Source: Treponema sp. (GTDB lineage Bacteria > Spirochaetota > Spirochaetia > Treponematales > Breznakiellaceae). Taken from it: a stretch of DNA of 6,876 bases. Of this stretch, positions 6,264 through 6,876 are shown piece by piece. The number at the start of each line of letters is the position of its first letter. The stretch's first letter is position 1. The notes below the pieces were generated by a model. That model saw only the letters and a list, made by a program, of their open reading frames with translations, ran no database searches and was not told where the DNA came from. The translations under genes were made by a program, and so were the position numbers. The stretch covers positions 1 to 6,876 of the forward strand of contig JAITHQ010000046.1 of NCBI GenBank assembly GCA_031279925.1. The letters are read 5' to 3'.

Positions 6264-6876
6264 TCACCGTACCGTGAATTGCAGCGAGGCCGGATCAAGG
6301 GTTTCGCTATAGGCGGAAAGCTCCAGCGTTCCGGCCCTGCCGGGCCTAATCATCAGCAGGGCCTTCCCGCCCGATGTAAGGACTTTGGGCAGGGTAAAGC
6401 CAAGACCGGCGTTGAGGTCGGGAGAACAGGCCCCCAGTATTTCGCCATCGCCTTTGAGCGCGAATTCGATTAACAATTCCCCGTTGGGACAGGGGATTCC
6501 GTTTGCGTCGGTAACGGTAACTTCAACATGGGCGATGTCGAGGCCGCCCGCGGCAAGATTTGTTTTGTCCGGCGCAAGCACAATATTTTGTGCCGGCCCC
6601 GCTGTTTTCAGCGTGTGCGCACAGACTTCTTTTCCCTGTAGAAAGCCGATTACCCTTACCTCGCCTTCGGTATATTCAAAGGTCCATTCGATAATGCCGT
6701 TCGCAAAATCGCCCGGCTTTCTGCGCCCCATTTTTTTCCCGTTGACGCGCAACTCCGCTTCGTCGCAGTTGGTGTAAACCGCCGCTGTTACCGTGCGGCG
6801 GTTAAAATGCTCCAAATTCAGATGAGCTGCCAGGGGAGGGAATGACCAGCGGCATCGGGCGTAATTCGGTTTAATG
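6264..6876 (-). CDS. C-terminal part of a family 2 glycoside hydrolase (partial)
   Basis: The reading frame is open to the right edge of the window, so the catalytic part and start lie outside; 203 C-terminal residues and the TGA stop are visible. Residues about 15-90 resemble the DUF4982-type domain of GH2 beta-galactosidases and beta-glucuronidases, with AAHLNL and then VYTNCDEAELRVNGKKMG, close to the usual VYTN-DEVELFLNGKSLG motif. The rest (about 95-203) is an Ig-like beta-sandwich beginning near LDIAHVEVTVTDANGIPCPN and containing EFALKGDGEILGACSPD. The GH2 family normally has a GNGDP-like motif there, which here reads GACSPD. These are accessory domains for structure or sugar binding, so substrate cannot be told. 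The visible TTG near 6815 is an internal Leu codon and not a start. The enzyme probably hydrolyses plant or host glycans. Confidence 0.8.
   Translation of the reverse strand, partial: IKPNYARCRWSFPPLAAHLNLEHFNRRTVTAAVYTNCDEAELRVNGKKMGRRKPGDFANGIIEWTFEYTEGEVRVIGFLQGKEVCAHTLKTAGPAQNIVLAPDKTNLAAGGLDIAHVEVTVTDANGIPCPNGELLIEFALKGDGEILGACSPDLNAGLGFTLPKVLTSGGKALLMIRPGRAGTLELSAYSETLDPASLQFTVR

Noticed and set aside
6103..6267. N-terminal extension of the DUF4130 protein from GTG 6267
   Set aside because: The added 55 residues are Arg/Ala/Pro-rich, unlike the family start, and cross a perfect hairpin; no ribosome binding site precedes the GTG.
6264..6815. Complete 183-residue protein starting at TTG 6815
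   Set aside because: The frame stays open upstream to the window edge with family-like sequence, so this is the tail of a larger GH2 enzyme.

Overview
The window comes from a bacterium of roughly balanced GC content. Shine-Dalgarno sites are clear in front of two genes (the sigma factor and the kinase) and absent in front of two others. Four features together suggest a host-associated or gut anaerobe: a family 2 glycoside hydrolase, a CstA transporter, a large hybrid histidine kinase and a short RpoD-like sigma factor. A termite-gut type Treponema (Spirochaetota) fits best. This is inference from general gene content and not from a marker gene. Bacteroidota were considered because of sigma region 2.3/2.4, but the strong AAGGAGG site argues against them.

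Layout. Positions 1-414 are non-coding. They hold a 10-bp-periodic inverted repeat (12-80), possible alternative RNA stems (183-250), A/T tracts, a weak promoter and a strong ribosome binding site. The plus-strand gene at 415-1290 encodes a 291-residue sigma-70 factor with regions 1.2 to 4 and no region 1.1. It converges on a minus-strand gene cluster, and the 84-nt gap between them contains four alternating GAGCC/GGCTC blocks that can form a bidirectional terminator.

All other genes lie on the minus strand and read right to left. First is the C-terminal end of a GH2 enzyme (6264 to beyond 6876), followed by a perfect 10-bp hairpin. Next comes a TIGR03915/DUF4130 putative DNA-repair protein (5308-6102), then cstA (3521-5206), then a hybrid histidine kinase (1375-3519). 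The kinase start codon lies one base after the cstA stop codon, so these two are very likely translated together. The plausible biology is a CstA-type pyruvate or peptide transporter paired with a membrane sensor kinase that starts a phosphorelay. The kinase carries its own receiver domain, but the window has no HPt protein and no DNA-binding regulator. The DUF4130 protein normally works beside a radical-SAM protein, which is also missing here.

No mobile element, CRISPR array, tRNA or rRNA was seen. The most interesting points are the transporter-kinase pair, the sigma factor's altered promoter-recognition residues, the absence of ribosome binding sites before cstA and the DUF4130 gene (both have a TATANT box exactly six bases before a candidate ATG), the periodic inverted repeat and the alternating hairpins between the convergent genes.
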